From positions 2,903,198 to 2,967,197 of the forward strand of contig CP051244.1 in assembly GCA_017795045.1 (NCBI GenBank): a DNA stretch of 64,000 bases, written 5' to 3'. The first letter of the stretch is position 1. The number at the start of each line of letters is the position of its first letter. The position numbers were made by a program, and so were the translations under genes. The notes beneath the pieces were generated by a model. It made no database searches. It was not told where the DNA came from and saw nothing but the letters and a program-made list of their open reading frames with translations. This document shows positions 55,201 to 63,303 of this stretch, piece after piece. This DNA comes from Allomuricauda sp. (GTDB lineage Bacteria > Bacteroidota > Bacteroidia > Flavobacteriales > Flavobacteriaceae).

Positions 55201-55471
55201 GCAGGGTACCCTCCCCTGCACTCGTGGCATCGGAAGCTATGTACCGCATTCCCTGTACCCCATTGATGGAGGTTTCCAAAGGAATCAAGGTCGATTTTAC
55301 CAACACATCCGCACTTGACCCCGGATAAGCGATAAAGATATTTACCGTGGTCGGTGCAATCTGGGGAAACTGCGATATGGGCAATTGTTTTATGGCTAGT
55401 AGCCCCGTAAACACAATGATCACGGAGATCACTATGGCCAAAACGGGCCTATGAATAAATTTTTTGAACAT
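52202..55471 (-). CDS. RND efflux transporter permease (HAE1/AcrB type)
   Basis: A 1089-residue inner-membrane proton antiporter with 12 helices and two large periplasmic loops. Family marks: RPVLAIVISVIIV at the N-terminus, GYDIAWEGLSYDE in the second loop, and GLLGKNAVLIVEFAVQK carrying the essential Lys of helix 10. In helix 4 the usual Asp-Asp pair reads Asp408-Asn409. The pump exports drugs, bile-like or other amphiphiles together with the adaptor and outer-membrane factor of the same operon. The substrate is unknown. No regulator gene adjoins the operon. Confidence 0.95.
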   Translation of the reverse strand: MFKKFIHRPVLAIVISVIIVFTGLLAIKQLPISQFPQIAPTTVNIFIAYPGSSADVLVKSTLIPLETSINGVQGMRYIASDATSAGEGTLRVIFEPGTDPNQAVVRVKTRVDQVMPLLPELVQREGVIITPVQPSMLMYVNLYSDGKDNDEKFLYNYAYTKMIPEIQRINGIASAQILGSRKYAMRVWLKPDRMRAYNISAEEVLEAMEDQSILARPGRLGRSSGKKAQSLEYVLVYQDRYSEPEQYEDIIIKANEEGELLKLGDVASVELGSEFFDIYSNLDGKPSASIVLKQTFGSNGSDVIKSVKEKLDELEAEMPPGIDYKISYDVSNFLDASIDQVLHTLRDAFILVAIVVFLFLGDWRSTLIPIIAVPVSLIGAFFVMQLFGLSINLITLFALVLAIGIVVDNAIVVVEAVHVKMHEENLTPYKASYEVLGEIGGAIIAITLVMTSVFIPISFMTGPVGVFYRQFSITMAGSIVISAIVALTLTPVLCAMMLKNTHGQPRRKSPVNRFIDWFNGKFEKLTGKYVGFLTKIVNRRVVTFGALLAFCAGIFLTNQVLPAGFIPNEDQGMIYAIIQTPPGATLERTNEVARKLMKICEETEGVESVSSLAGYEIMTEGRGSNAGTCLINLKPWSQREHSVHEIMEELEEETKDLGAVIEYFEPPAVPGFGSSGGFSMRLLDKTNGTDYHEFERINNAFMESLRERKELTGLFTFFAANYPQYELKINNKVAMQKGVSIGKAMENLNILIGSTYEQGFIRFGRFFKVYTQAAPEYRGMPSDLEKFYVKNEEGEMVPYSAFMTMEKKLGPNEITRYNLYNSAAIRGLPAAGYTSGDAIKAIQEVAEQTLPRGYDIAWEGLSYDEAQRGNESIYIFIVVLIFVYLVLAAQYESFLLPLAVILSLPVGVFGSFFLLKVMGLSNDVYAQIGMIMLVGLLGKNAVLIVEFAVQKHRQGATILAAAIEGSKQRFRPILMTSFAFIAGLIPLVVATGAGAIGNRTIGGSALGGMLIGTLFGVLLIPGLYYLFAKMAEGKSLIKDEHHEPISEELFRTSEGESKIRTRLREINKLLKKMATRNGNNKKNGDNDTE

Positions 55472-55495
55472 CTTATTGAAAGATTTTGGGTTCTA

Positions 55496-56578
55496 CTACT
55501 CAGTGTACAGGTCTAGCTTGGAAAGGATTTCCTCCGGTTTTTCAAACCCGTAATGGATTTTCTCCCCGCTCCGAACCATTCGTATGCCTTCCAACAAGAC
55601 TTTGTCATTTTCAGAAATTCCGCTTTCCACCACAAAAAGGTGGGGCAACTCGGCACCCACGGTAATCTCTCGTTGCTGCACTTTGTCCTCTTTGTCCAAA
55701 ACGAAAACGTACTTTTTGTCCAACACCTCAAAAGTGGCCTTTTGGGGAATGAGCATGGCATTCTGTAAGGGAACCTTCATTAATATGCTACCGGTTTCCC
55801 CGTGACGAAGTATCCCATCGGGATTGGGAAAAGTGGCCCTAAAGGCTATGTTCCCCGTTTCGTGGTTAAATTCCCCTTCTATGGTTTCCACGATACCGGA
55901 TTGGTTAAATTTCTTGTTGTTGGCCATCAAAAGGTCTACCTCTTGTTTATTGTCCTTATTGGCGCTGGTGATATAATCCAAATACTCCGCCTCAGGAACA
56001 TTGAAATAGACCCACATTTTACTGTTATCGGAAAGTGTGGTCAGCAGTTCGCCTTCGTCCAGAAGGCTACCCTCCCTTGCTTCAAGGTGGTCCATGATCC
56101 CATCAAATGGGGCACGGATATCGGTAAATCCCAAATGGGTTTCAGCCAAGGTCACCTCGGCTTTGGCTTTGTCATATTCCGCTTTGGCCATGGCCAGTTC
56201 ATTTTCGGACACCACATTGCTGTCGGCCAACAATTTGGTGTTCTGATATTCAATTTTGGCCACTTCTGCTTCCGCCTTGGCCTTTTGAAGGTCTGCTTGA
56301 TAAACGTTGGGCATGATGTGGAACATCTGCTGTCCTTTCTTTACGTGCTGCCCTTCATCCACATAGATATGTTGGAGGTATCCTTTTTCAAGTGCCCTCA
56401 ATTCAATATGGCGAATGGAATGAATTTGACAAACGTAGTCTTTGGTGATGGATGTGTCCATACGTATGGGACTGCTGACCAGATACTTGGTTTCGTCCTT
56501 TTTTTCATGTTTTTTGGACTCGCAGCTTGCATGGAACAGCAATACAAACATGCCAATGAAGATGGAAATTCTCCTCAT
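55496..56578 (-). CDS. RND efflux periplasmic adaptor (AcrA/MexA type)
   Basis: A 360-residue membrane-fusion protein with a lipoprotein-like signal (LLFHASC, cysteine 19), a lipoyl half-motif (KGYLQHIYVDEGQHVKKGQQMF), an alpha-hairpin (about 95-145, KAKAEAEVAKIEYQNTKLL) and the returning lipoyl and beta-barrel segments. It bridges the pump and outer-membrane factor. First gene of the operon, 24 bp before the permease gene. Confidence 0.94.
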   Translation of the reverse strand: MRRISIFIGMFVLLFHASCESKKHEKKDETKYLVSSPIRMDTSITKDYVCQIHSIRHIELRALEKGYLQHIYVDEGQHVKKGQQMFHIMPNVYQADLQKAKAEAEVAKIEYQNTKLLADSNVVSENELAMAKAEYDKAKAEVTLAETHLGFTDIRAPFDGIMDHLEAREGSLLDEGELLTTLSDNSKMWVYFNVPEAEYLDYITSANKDNKQEVDLLMANNKKFNQSGIVETIEGEFNHETGNIAFRATFPNPDGILRHGETGSILMKVPLQNAMLIPQKATFEVLDKKYVFVLDKEDKVQQREITVGAELPHLFVVESGISENDKVLLEGIRMVRSGEKIHYGFEKPEEILSKLDLYTE

Positions 56579-56725
56579 AATGTTTACAGGTTTAAAAAAT
56601 TGGTTTAATTGATTGAAGGGAAGTCCAAATCCAGTTTACCATGGACCTACCCCATTGTGTTGAAATTATTTCAAAGGATGGAAAGCGGTCTCATATTCCA
56701 CGAGACCAGCTAAAAGTGGAAAATT

Positions 56726-57124
56726 CTAAATTCGGAATACTTGAAACCTTATATGCCGCTTTTGGGTTGCGGTAGTGAAATTAGGTTCCAAATGTCTTGG
56801 ATTGGTCTCAAGTTGACCAAAGGTTTGCTCAGAGAGTGAGCCATTAAAAAAGGCAGTCAAATAACTGCCCAACCGTACATCTACACTAGAAGAAGTAGTA
56901 TTCTCATCACGTTCTTCCTGTTCCTCCACATCGGTGATCTCCACAAAAAGATTCTTCTCCACCCCATTTAGAGGAATGGCAACGGTAGAATTATCGATGT
57001 GTTGATGGTCAATGATACAGGCACTTTCCGAAGTGTCTTGCGCATCTGCATAGGTATGGTTCATGAATCCTCCCAAGAGAAGCATACATAAGGGAACCAA
57101 ATATTGCGCTAGTGCCTTTTTCAT
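56726..57124 (-). CDS. Secreted protein of unknown function
   Basis: A 132-residue protein with a signal peptide (about residues 1-27, cut near TYADA). The mature part is polar, with an acidic stretch (TDVEEQEERDENTTSSS) and no domain I recognise. It ends in HIRFQVFRI, a beta-like tail. It lies 147 bp upstream of the adaptor gene in the same direction, and I see no evidence that it belongs to the efflux system. Confidence 0.62.
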   Translation of the reverse strand: MKKALAQYLVPLCMLLLGGFMNHTYADAQDTSESACIIDHQHIDNSTVAIPLNGVEKNLFVEITDVEEQEERDENTTSSSVDVRLGSYLTAFFNGSLSEQTFGQLETNPRHLEPNFTTATQKRHIRFQVFRI

Positions 57125-57377
57125 TTGGGGAACAAAACTATGTCACGCAAACAACACGCACAAATAGTCATTGTTAATATTGGTTAAATTCGATAAATCG
57201 TCTGCTTTTTTTGTCAAAAATTTTGTAGGAATACCGTGAAATTCAATTCTTCGCAAAATACTTCCCCTACATATTCCTGCATTTGCGGTCTGGCCAAAAA
57301 ACGTTCTTAAACCCGCTTAAGTTTTTTAGTTTTTAGGTTGGATACCTTAGCCTTAAAATCTAAAAAGAAGATAAACA

Positions 57378-57818
57378 ATGGAGCAACGAATTCAAATTGA
57401 TGAAACCGAACCTTTGGCCTATAAGGCCATGTTTGGCTTGGAGGCATATTTAAAACAGGGAAAATTGAGCAAATTGCATTATGAACTCATCAAAATAAGG
57501 GCTTCACAACTGAACGGCTGTGCTTTTTGCATCAATATGCATACCCAAGAGGCCTTAAAAATGGGCGAAGACCCTAAAAAATTGTTTATTTTAGATGCCT
57601 GGTGGGACACCGAGCTGTTCAGTGAAGAGGAGAAAGTCATCCTAAAAATAACCGAGGAAGTCACGATGATCCATGACCAAGGACTCACCCGGGAAACCTA
57701 TTCAAAAGCTATGGAACGATTTGATGCCAGCTATATTTCCCAGATCATTATGGCAATTGTTACCATAAATGCATGGAACCGAATAGCCATAAGTACACAA
57801 AAACCCTTAGTATATTAA
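57378..57818 (+). CDS. Carboxymuconolactone decarboxylase/AhpD-family protein
   Basis: A 146-residue helical protein with the AhpD-type redox motif CAFCINMH (about residues 49-56), the two cysteines and downstream histidine being the peroxidase-like active site. It probably acts as an alkylhydroperoxidase rather than a decarboxylase. It stands alone. Nothing notable was seen in the 253 bp upstream or the 210 bp downstream. Confidence 0.9.
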   Translation: MEQRIQIDETEPLAYKAMFGLEAYLKQGKLSKLHYELIKIRASQLNGCAFCINMHTQEALKMGEDPKKLFILDAWWDTELFSEEEKVILKITEEVTMIHDQGLTRETYSKAMERFDASYISQIIMAIVTINAWNRIAISTQKPLVY

Positions 57819-58028
57819 ACTATACATTCTTAAACCACAAAGGACTCCAATGAGACTTTTGTTTTTTATGGATATTGGTCATTTAGGCCATTCTTGGAAA
57901 AATCCCATTAAAGATGTTTCCTACTGTGCATTTCATCTGATTTATTGCGCTTTCCAACTAATGGTAATTTTTTTTTGGAGATGGTTTCCTAATTTTACAC
58001 ATATAAAATAATATTGCCGATAACCCCC

Positions 58029-58646
58029 ATGAAAAAGAACTTACCTCTGCCGCTACTAGGTGTGCTAACAATCTTATTTTTCTCTATTTTTTCTTGCAGT
58101 CCCGAAGATGGAACCAATGGTCTTGACGGCAAAGATGGTACCAACGGTCTTAATGGAAGTGACGGATCGGATGGACTCAACAGCCTAATAGCAACTTTCA
58201 TAGAACAACCCGGAGAGAACTGCTCCCAAGGAGGTTTTCGTATCGATGTTGGCTTGGACGCCAATGATAATGGAGAACTGGAGGCAGGAGAAGTGGATTC
58301 CTCAGAATACCTATGCAACATGGATTCCTCAGGTTTCCCATTTACTTCATACGTATCATTGATAAGTCAGTCTGGGACCGATGACCCAACCAGCGTTATT
58401 GTTGAAAATTCCTTGAGCTTGGGCATATCATGGGTCCGGGAATCCCAAGGAAGATATTTGGGAACTTTGGATAGGGCTATCGACATTGGTAAAACGGTCA
58501 TTTTTTATAATACCCCAAGCACCCATACCGGGGTGCGTGGTGAATTGGTTGGCAATAACCAAGTTAGACTGGAGTTACAAAATGGAATTAATGTATTTGC
58601 CGATAATTTTGAAAACTTATCCTTTGAGCTCAGGGAATATGAATAA
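58029..58646 (+). CDS. Collagen-like lipoprotein with DUF7151-like domain
   Basis: A 205-residue lipoprotein from the ATG at 58029 (signal ending FFSIFSC, cysteine 21). A Gly-x-y segment follows (DGTNGLDGKDGTNGLNGSDG), then a domain of the form ENCSQGGFRIDVGLDANDNGELEAGEVDSSEYLC that I recognise as DUF7151-like and that may bind calcium through its DxNxxGxL loop. The C-terminal third is unknown. It shares its architecture with the gene at 8563. The repeat-rich surface protein starts 63 bp downstream. Confidence 0.8.
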   Translation: MKKNLPLPLLGVLTILFFSIFSCSPEDGTNGLDGKDGTNGLNGSDGSDGLNSLIATFIEQPGENCSQGGFRIDVGLDANDNGELEAGEVDSSEYLCNMDSSGFPFTSYVSLISQSGTDDPTSVIVENSLSLGISWVRESQGRYLGTLDRAIDIGKTVIFYNTPSTHTGVRGELVGNNQVRLELQNGINVFADNFENLSFELREYE

Positions 58647-58709
58647 TACAGATGTTGGGTACATCCAAAACCTCTAAACATATCTTAAAATTTAGATTTT
58701 AGAATTATC

Positions 58710-59957
58710 ATGAAAAGAACAATCCCGATTTACATACTTTTTTTGGCCCTAGTGTTTACGTCTTCTTATGGACAAAACTCATTCCCAGCATCTGGGAATG
58801 TGGGCATAGGGACACTGTCTCCCAACTATACCTTGGATGTATCAGGCACAATGAACGCAACCAACATCATTACTGGCACCATAAATGCCAGTAGTATTCT
58901 GTTGAATGGGTCTTCTATTCAAGAACCCATTTGGAGTCTGACGGGAAACAACGCATTCTACACTTCGGGAAATGTAGGTATTGGAACCAATTCCCCGAAT
59001 TATGCCTTGGATGTAGCAGGCACTCTTAACGCTACCAATATTTTGGTGAACGGAGCTCCTTTGGAGAACTCTTCCTCACCATGGACGGTAGCAGGAAACG
59101 ACACCTATTACAGTACCGGGAATGTAGGAATAGGAACCAATTCTCCGGGATATGCCTTGGACGTGGCAGGAACGCTAAACGCAACCAATATTCTGGTCAA
59201 TGGATCGGCATTGGAATCGCCACTATGGAGTCTCAATTCTGGGGATGCCTATTTTGATTCTGGAAACGTGGGTATTGGAACGGACACCCCTGGATATACC
59301 CTGGATGTGGCGGGAACGCTCAACGCCACCAACATTTTGGTCAATGGATCGGCCTTGGAATCCCCCTTGTGGAGTCTCAATGCCGGGGATGCCTATTTTG
59401 ATTCTGGAAATGTAGGTATTGGAACGGACACCCCCGGATACACCTTGGATGTGGCCGGAACGCTCAACGCCACCAATATTTTGGTCAACGGATCGGCCTT
59501 GCCATCATCCCCATGGTCCATTAGCGGCAACGATCTTTCTTATAGCCTAGGAAATGTAGGAATAGGGACCACCAATACCCAAGGTTATATGCTTGCAGTG
59601 GCAGGAAATGTCATTGCCGAAGGCGTAAAAGTTGAACTTGAAGGAAATTGGCCCGACTTTGTATTTACCAAAGACCACAAACTTCTTAGTTTATCTGAAG
59701 TAGAGTCTTATATAAAGGAACATGGTCACCTTCCCAATATCCCAAGTGCGGAAGAAGTAAAAAAAGAAGGCATCAATCTTGGTAAAATGGACGCTCATTT
59801 ATTGCAAAAAATAGAAGAGTTGACATTACATACCATCCAACAACAAAAAGAGATTGATAGCTTAAAAAACATCAATACCAAGCTAGTAGAGCAAAATAAG
59901 CTTATTGAAAAGCTCTCCGAACGTCTGGAAAGTATTGAAAATGCCAAGAAACAATAA
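58710..59957 (+). CDS. Repeat-rich surface protein with GNVGIGT modules and coiled-coil C-terminus
   Basis: A 415-residue secreted protein (signal cut near SSYGQ). Six modules begin GNVGIGT (at 58794, 58968, 59118, 59262, 59406 and 59550), each carrying a variable linker, LDVAGTLNATNILVNG and a WS-box. Modules 3-5 are exactly 48 residues. The C-terminus (about 305-415) has WPDFVF, HGHLPNIPSAEEV and a coiled coil, a module common in Bacteroidota fibre-like proteins and related in style to phage tail-fibre chaperone regions. It is probably a trimeric surface fibre; function not established. Confidence 0.82.
   Translation: MKRTIPIYILFLALVFTSSYGQNSFPASGNVGIGTLSPNYTLDVSGTMNATNIITGTINASSILLNGSSIQEPIWSLTGNNAFYTSGNVGIGTNSPNYALDVAGTLNATNILVNGAPLENSSSPWTVAGNDTYYSTGNVGIGTNSPGYALDVAGTLNATNILVNGSALESPLWSLNSGDAYFDSGNVGIGTDTPGYTLDVAGTLNATNILVNGSALESPLWSLNAGDAYFDSGNVGIGTDTPGYTLDVAGTLNATNILVNGSALPSSPWSISGNDLSYSLGNVGIGTTNTQGYMLAVAGNVIAEGVKVELEGNWPDFVFTKDHKLLSLSEVESYIKEHGHLPNIPSAEEVKKEGINLGKMDAHLLQKIEELTLHTIQQQKEIDSLKNINTKLVEQNKLIEKLSERLESIENAKKQ
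58794..59549 (+). repeat. Coding tandem repeat, ~144-bp units
   Basis: Five full units of 174, 150, 144, 144 and 144 bp; the units at 59262 and 59406 are nearly identical at DNA level. Unit number could change by slippage or recombination without breaking the frame. Confidence 0.9.
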
Positions 59958-59980
59958 GCCCCACAACAGGCTAAAAATAA

Positions 59981-60012
59981 AAAAGGGGGTTGATAAATCA
60001 ACCCCTTTTTTT
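59981..60012. terminator. Bidirectional terminator between the surface protein and carB
   Basis: GGGGTTGA (59986-59993) pairs with TCAACCCC (59998-60005) around a TAAA loop, with an A run before it and a T run after it. It lies between convergent stops. Confidence 0.88.
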
Positions 60013-60030
60013 ATTATCCTCTTTCTACTT

Positions 60031-62883
60031 TTACTTACTCAAATACATTTTTCGACGAGAATATAGGTTGTAAAACTCATCATCTTTTAAGCTATCAATA
60101 AACAATATACTTTCGCCTGTACTCTTCATTTCCGGCCCTAGGTTCTTATTTACATTGGGGAACTTATTAAAGGAGAAAACCGGTTGTTTAATGGCGTATC
60201 CATCCAATTTAGGGTCAAACGTAAAGTCTTTCACCTTCTTTTCCTTCAGCATTACCTTGGTGGCATAATTCACATAGGGTTCCCCATATGCTTTTGCAAT
60301 GAAAGGAACTGTTCTGGATGCCCTCGGGTTGGCCTCAATGATGTACACTATATCATCTTTGATAGCAAACTGGATATTGATCAATCCCACCGTGTTCAGG
60401 GCCAAAGCGATCTTCTTGGTATGATCCTTGATCTGTTGCATTACAAACTCACCCAAGTTAAAGGGGGGTAAAGTGGCATTGGAATCCCCGGAGTGGATAC
60501 CGCAGGGTTCTATATGCTCCATGATTCCGATGATATACACATCTTCCCCATCACAAATGGCATCGGCTTCAGCCTCTATGGCCCCATCCAAATAGTGGTC
60601 CAAAAGGAGCTTGTTGTTGGGAATGCTTCGTAGCAAATCCACCACATGGGCCTCCAATTCCTCTTTATTGATGACAATCTTCATCCCTTGTCCTCCCAAA
60701 ACATAGGAGGGTCTCACCAAAAGGGGGAAATTCAGTTCATCGGCAAGGGCCAAAGCTTCATCTGCCGTTTCGGCCACCCCAAATTTTGGGTAAGGAATGT
60801 TATTCTCTTTCAATAGTGTGGAAAAGCTTCCCCTATCCTCGGCCAAATCCAAGGATTCAAAGCTGGTTCCAATAATATTGATTCCATATTTGTCCAGCTT
60901 CTCGGCAAGTTTTAATGCGGTCTGACCACCTAACTGTACAATCACCCCTTCAGGTTTTTCGTGTAGGATAATATCATAAATGTGTTCCCAAAAAACAGGC
61001 TCAAAGTACAGCTTGTCCGCCGTATCAAAATCCGTGGAAACTGTTTCCGGGTTACAGTTGATCATGATGGTCTCATAACCGCATTCGGCCGCAGCCAGAA
61101 CTCCGTGCACACAGCAATAATCGAACTCGATTCCTTGCCCAATACGGTTTGGTCCTGAGCCTAGTACCACAATTTTCTTTTTATCGGTCACCTCACTATC
61201 GTTGGCCACATAACGCTGACCATCGGCAGTTTCGATCTCTTCCTCAAAAGTGGAGTAATAGTAAGGCGTAACGGCCTTGAATTCTGCCGCACAGGTATCC
61301 ACCAATTTATACACCCGATTGATGTTCAGGTCCATTCGCTTGCTGTGTACCTCACTCTCCCAACAATCCAGCATGTGGGCAATCTGTCTATCGGCAAAAC
61401 CTTTCTGCTTTGCTTCCAACAAAAGTGCTTTGGGCAGACTTTCTATGGTGTATTTGGATATCTCCACCTCCAAGTAATGCAATTCCTCGTATTGTTTTAG
61501 GAACCACATATCTATCTTGGTGATTTCGTGGATACGTTTCAATGGAATTCCAAGTTGAATGGCATCGTAAATCACGAAAACCCTGTCCCAACTGGGCACT
61601 CTCAACTTCTCAATGATAGTCTCGTAATCCTTATATCCCTTGCCGTCGGCTCCCAATCCATTTCTTTTGATTTCCAAAGATTGTGTGGCTTTGTGCAAGG
61701 CTTCTTGGAACGAACGTCCAATACCCATTACTTCCCCTACGGACTTCATTTGAAGTCCCAAGGTTCTGTCGGAACCTTCAAACTTATCAAAGTTCCATCT
61801 TGGGATTTTTACGATCACATAATCCAAGGTAGGCTCAAACAAGGCCGATGTGGACTTGGTAATCTGGTTGTCCAGTTCGTCCAAGGTATACCCAATGGCC
61901 AATTTGGCTGCAATTTTTGCAATCGGATACCCTGTGGCCTTGGAGGCCAAAGCAGATGAACGGGAAACCCTTGGGTTGATCTCAATGGCAATAATATCTT
62001 CTTTTTCGTCCGGGCTTACGGCAAACTGCACGTTACATCCCCCAGCAAAATCCCCAATGCTGCGCATCATATGGATGGCCATATCCCGCATGCGTTGGAA
62101 GGTTCTGTCAGATAAGGTCATCGCGGGAGCAACGGTAATGGAATCCCCGGTATGGATACCCATGGGGTCCATGTTCTCAATGGTACAGATGATCACTACG
62201 TTGTCATTCTTGTCCCGAAGCAATTCCAATTCGTATTCTTTCCAACCCATCAAGGCCTTATCGATCATCACCTCATGGATAGGCGATACTTCCAGACCGT
62301 GGCTCAACATATCATCAAAATCCTCTGGGTCATATACGATACCCGCTCCTGCCCCACCAAGGGTAAAGGAGGCCCGTATCACCAAAGGAAAACCAAACTC
62401 CTGTGCAATTTCCTTTCCTTTTAGGAAAGAGGTGGCCGATGCTTGTGGAGGCATGCCCACGCCTATTTTCAACATCAACTCCCTAAACTTCTCACGGTCT
62501 TCGGTAATGTTGATGGCGTCGATGTCCACACCTATGATCTCCACACCAAAGTCTTGCCAGATGCCTTTTTCATCGGCTTCAATACACAAGTTAAGCGCTG
62601 TTTGCCCTCCCATAGTGGGCAAAACGGCATCTATATTGGGGTGGTTCTTTAAAATCTCAATGATTGATTTTGTGGTAAGGGGCTTCAAGTATACATGATC
62701 CGCCATGGAAGGGTCTGTCATAATCGTAGCGGGATTGCTGTTGATCAAAACAGTTTCTATCCCATCCTCACGAAGCGACCTAAGGGCTTGGGAACCAGAA
62801 TAATCAAACTCACATGCCTGGCCAATGATGATGGGGCCAGAACCGATAATCAAAATGGATTTTAAATCTTTTCTCTTTGGCAT
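60031..62883 (-). CDS. carB: Carbamoyl-phosphate synthase large subunit, without allosteric domain
   Basis: A 950-residue CarB that makes carbamoyl phosphate for arginine and pyrimidine synthesis. Two homologous halves are clear: the ATP-grasp at about 1-400, with GSGPIIIGQACEFDYSG and IEINPRVSRSSALASKATG, and the second at about 560-930, with GSGPNRIGQGIEFDYC and IEANPRASRTVPFIAK. The protein stops about 20 residues after GPEMKSTGE, where the E. coli enzyme has a further ~120-residue MGS-like allosteric domain. carA is not in the window. Confidence 0.95.
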   Translation of the reverse strand: MPKRKDLKSILIIGSGPIIIGQACEFDYSGSQALRSLREDGIETVLINSNPATIMTDPSMADHVYLKPLTTKSIIEILKNHPNIDAVLPTMGGQTALNLCIEADEKGIWQDFGVEIIGVDIDAINITEDREKFRELMLKIGVGMPPQASATSFLKGKEIAQEFGFPLVIRASFTLGGAGAGIVYDPEDFDDMLSHGLEVSPIHEVMIDKALMGWKEYELELLRDKNDNVVIICTIENMDPMGIHTGDSITVAPAMTLSDRTFQRMRDMAIHMMRSIGDFAGGCNVQFAVSPDEKEDIIAIEINPRVSRSSALASKATGYPIAKIAAKLAIGYTLDELDNQITKSTSALFEPTLDYVIVKIPRWNFDKFEGSDRTLGLQMKSVGEVMGIGRSFQEALHKATQSLEIKRNGLGADGKGYKDYETIIEKLRVPSWDRVFVIYDAIQLGIPLKRIHEITKIDMWFLKQYEELHYLEVEISKYTIESLPKALLLEAKQKGFADRQIAHMLDCWESEVHSKRMDLNINRVYKLVDTCAAEFKAVTPYYYSTFEEEIETADGQRYVANDSEVTDKKKIVVLGSGPNRIGQGIEFDYCCVHGVLAAAECGYETIMINCNPETVSTDFDTADKLYFEPVFWEHIYDIILHEKPEGVIVQLGGQTALKLAEKLDKYGINIIGTSFESLDLAEDRGSFSTLLKENNIPYPKFGVAETADEALALADELNFPLLVRPSYVLGGQGMKIVINKEELEAHVVDLLRSIPNNKLLLDHYLDGAIEAEADAICDGEDVYIIGIMEHIEPCGIHSGDSNATLPPFNLGEFVMQQIKDHTKKIALALNTVGLINIQFAIKDDIVYIIEANPRASRTVPFIAKAYGEPYVNYATKVMLKEKKVKDFTFDPKLDGYAIKQPVFSFNKFPNVNKNLGPEMKSTGESILFIDSLKDDEFYNLYSRRKMYLSK

Positions 62884-62913
62884 TCTAAAAAGTGTTACTC
62901 GTTTTTGGTTTCA

Positions 62914-62952
62914 AGTCAAAAAAAAGGTGTTACCTAGAAAAGTAACACCTTT
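62914..62952 (-). terminator. Intrinsic terminator of rpmH
   Basis: AAAGGTGTTAC (62923-62933) pairs with GTAACACCTTT (62942-62952) around an eight-base loop; the minus strand then runs into nine T. It separates rpmH from carB, which must have its own promoter in the ~30 bp that remain. Confidence 0.88.
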
Positions 62953-62976
62953 AATTTAAATCTAAAATACTATCAT

Positions 62977-63135
62977 TTATTTTTTATGTCTTGGCTCAGA
63001 GGAAACCGTTAACTTCTTTCTTCCCTTGGCTCTTCTTCTCGCAAGAACTTTTCTACCATTGGCAGTCGCCATGCGCTCCCTAAAACCATGCTTGTTTCTT
63101 CTCTTCCTTTTTGACGGCTGATACGTTCTTTTCAT
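62977..63135 (-). CDS. rpmH: 50S ribosomal protein L34
   Basis: A 52-residue, highly basic protein translated from the minus strand: it begins [18 protein letters not shown], continues [19 protein letters not shown] and ends with a short EPRHKK tail. This is the complete L34 signature. It lies between carB and the divergent TPR protein, and is monocistronic with its own terminator. Confidence 0.96.
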   Translation of the reverse strand: MKRTYQPSKRKRRNKHGFRERMATANGRKVLARRRAKGRKKLTVSSEPRHKK

Positions 63136-63260
63136 TTCGGAACTCTTTTAATGGATTTTGTTGGTGGAAAGATTGTCTTCCCGAAAAATTCTGGGCGCAA
63201 ATATACGAAGACTTTTTACTTTGACAAGCCCTGAACAAAAATATTTAATTTAGTTTTTAC

Positions 63261-63268
63261 TACTTTTG
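63261..63268 (+). promoter_or_regulatory. Putative -7 promoter box of the TPR protein
   Basis: TACTTTTG matches TAnnTTTG exactly and ends 35 bases before the ATG at 63304, in the divergent region with rpmH. Confidence 0.45.
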
Positions 63269-63303
63269 CCACCTCTTTTAATCCAAAGAAAATCAACTGG
63301 AAT

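Noticed and set aside
55802..56608. A 268-residue plus-strand frame
   Set aside because: It is antisense to the RND adaptor gene, whose domains are complete.
58794..59549. Regular ~144-bp spacing suggestive of a repeat array or prophage tail-fibre module
   Set aside because: The repeats are in-frame coding modules of a protein with a signal peptide, and no phage structural or integrase genes lie nearby.
61850..62698. A 282-residue plus-strand frame
   Set aside because: It is antisense to carB, with no domain and composition typical of a reverse-frame shadow.
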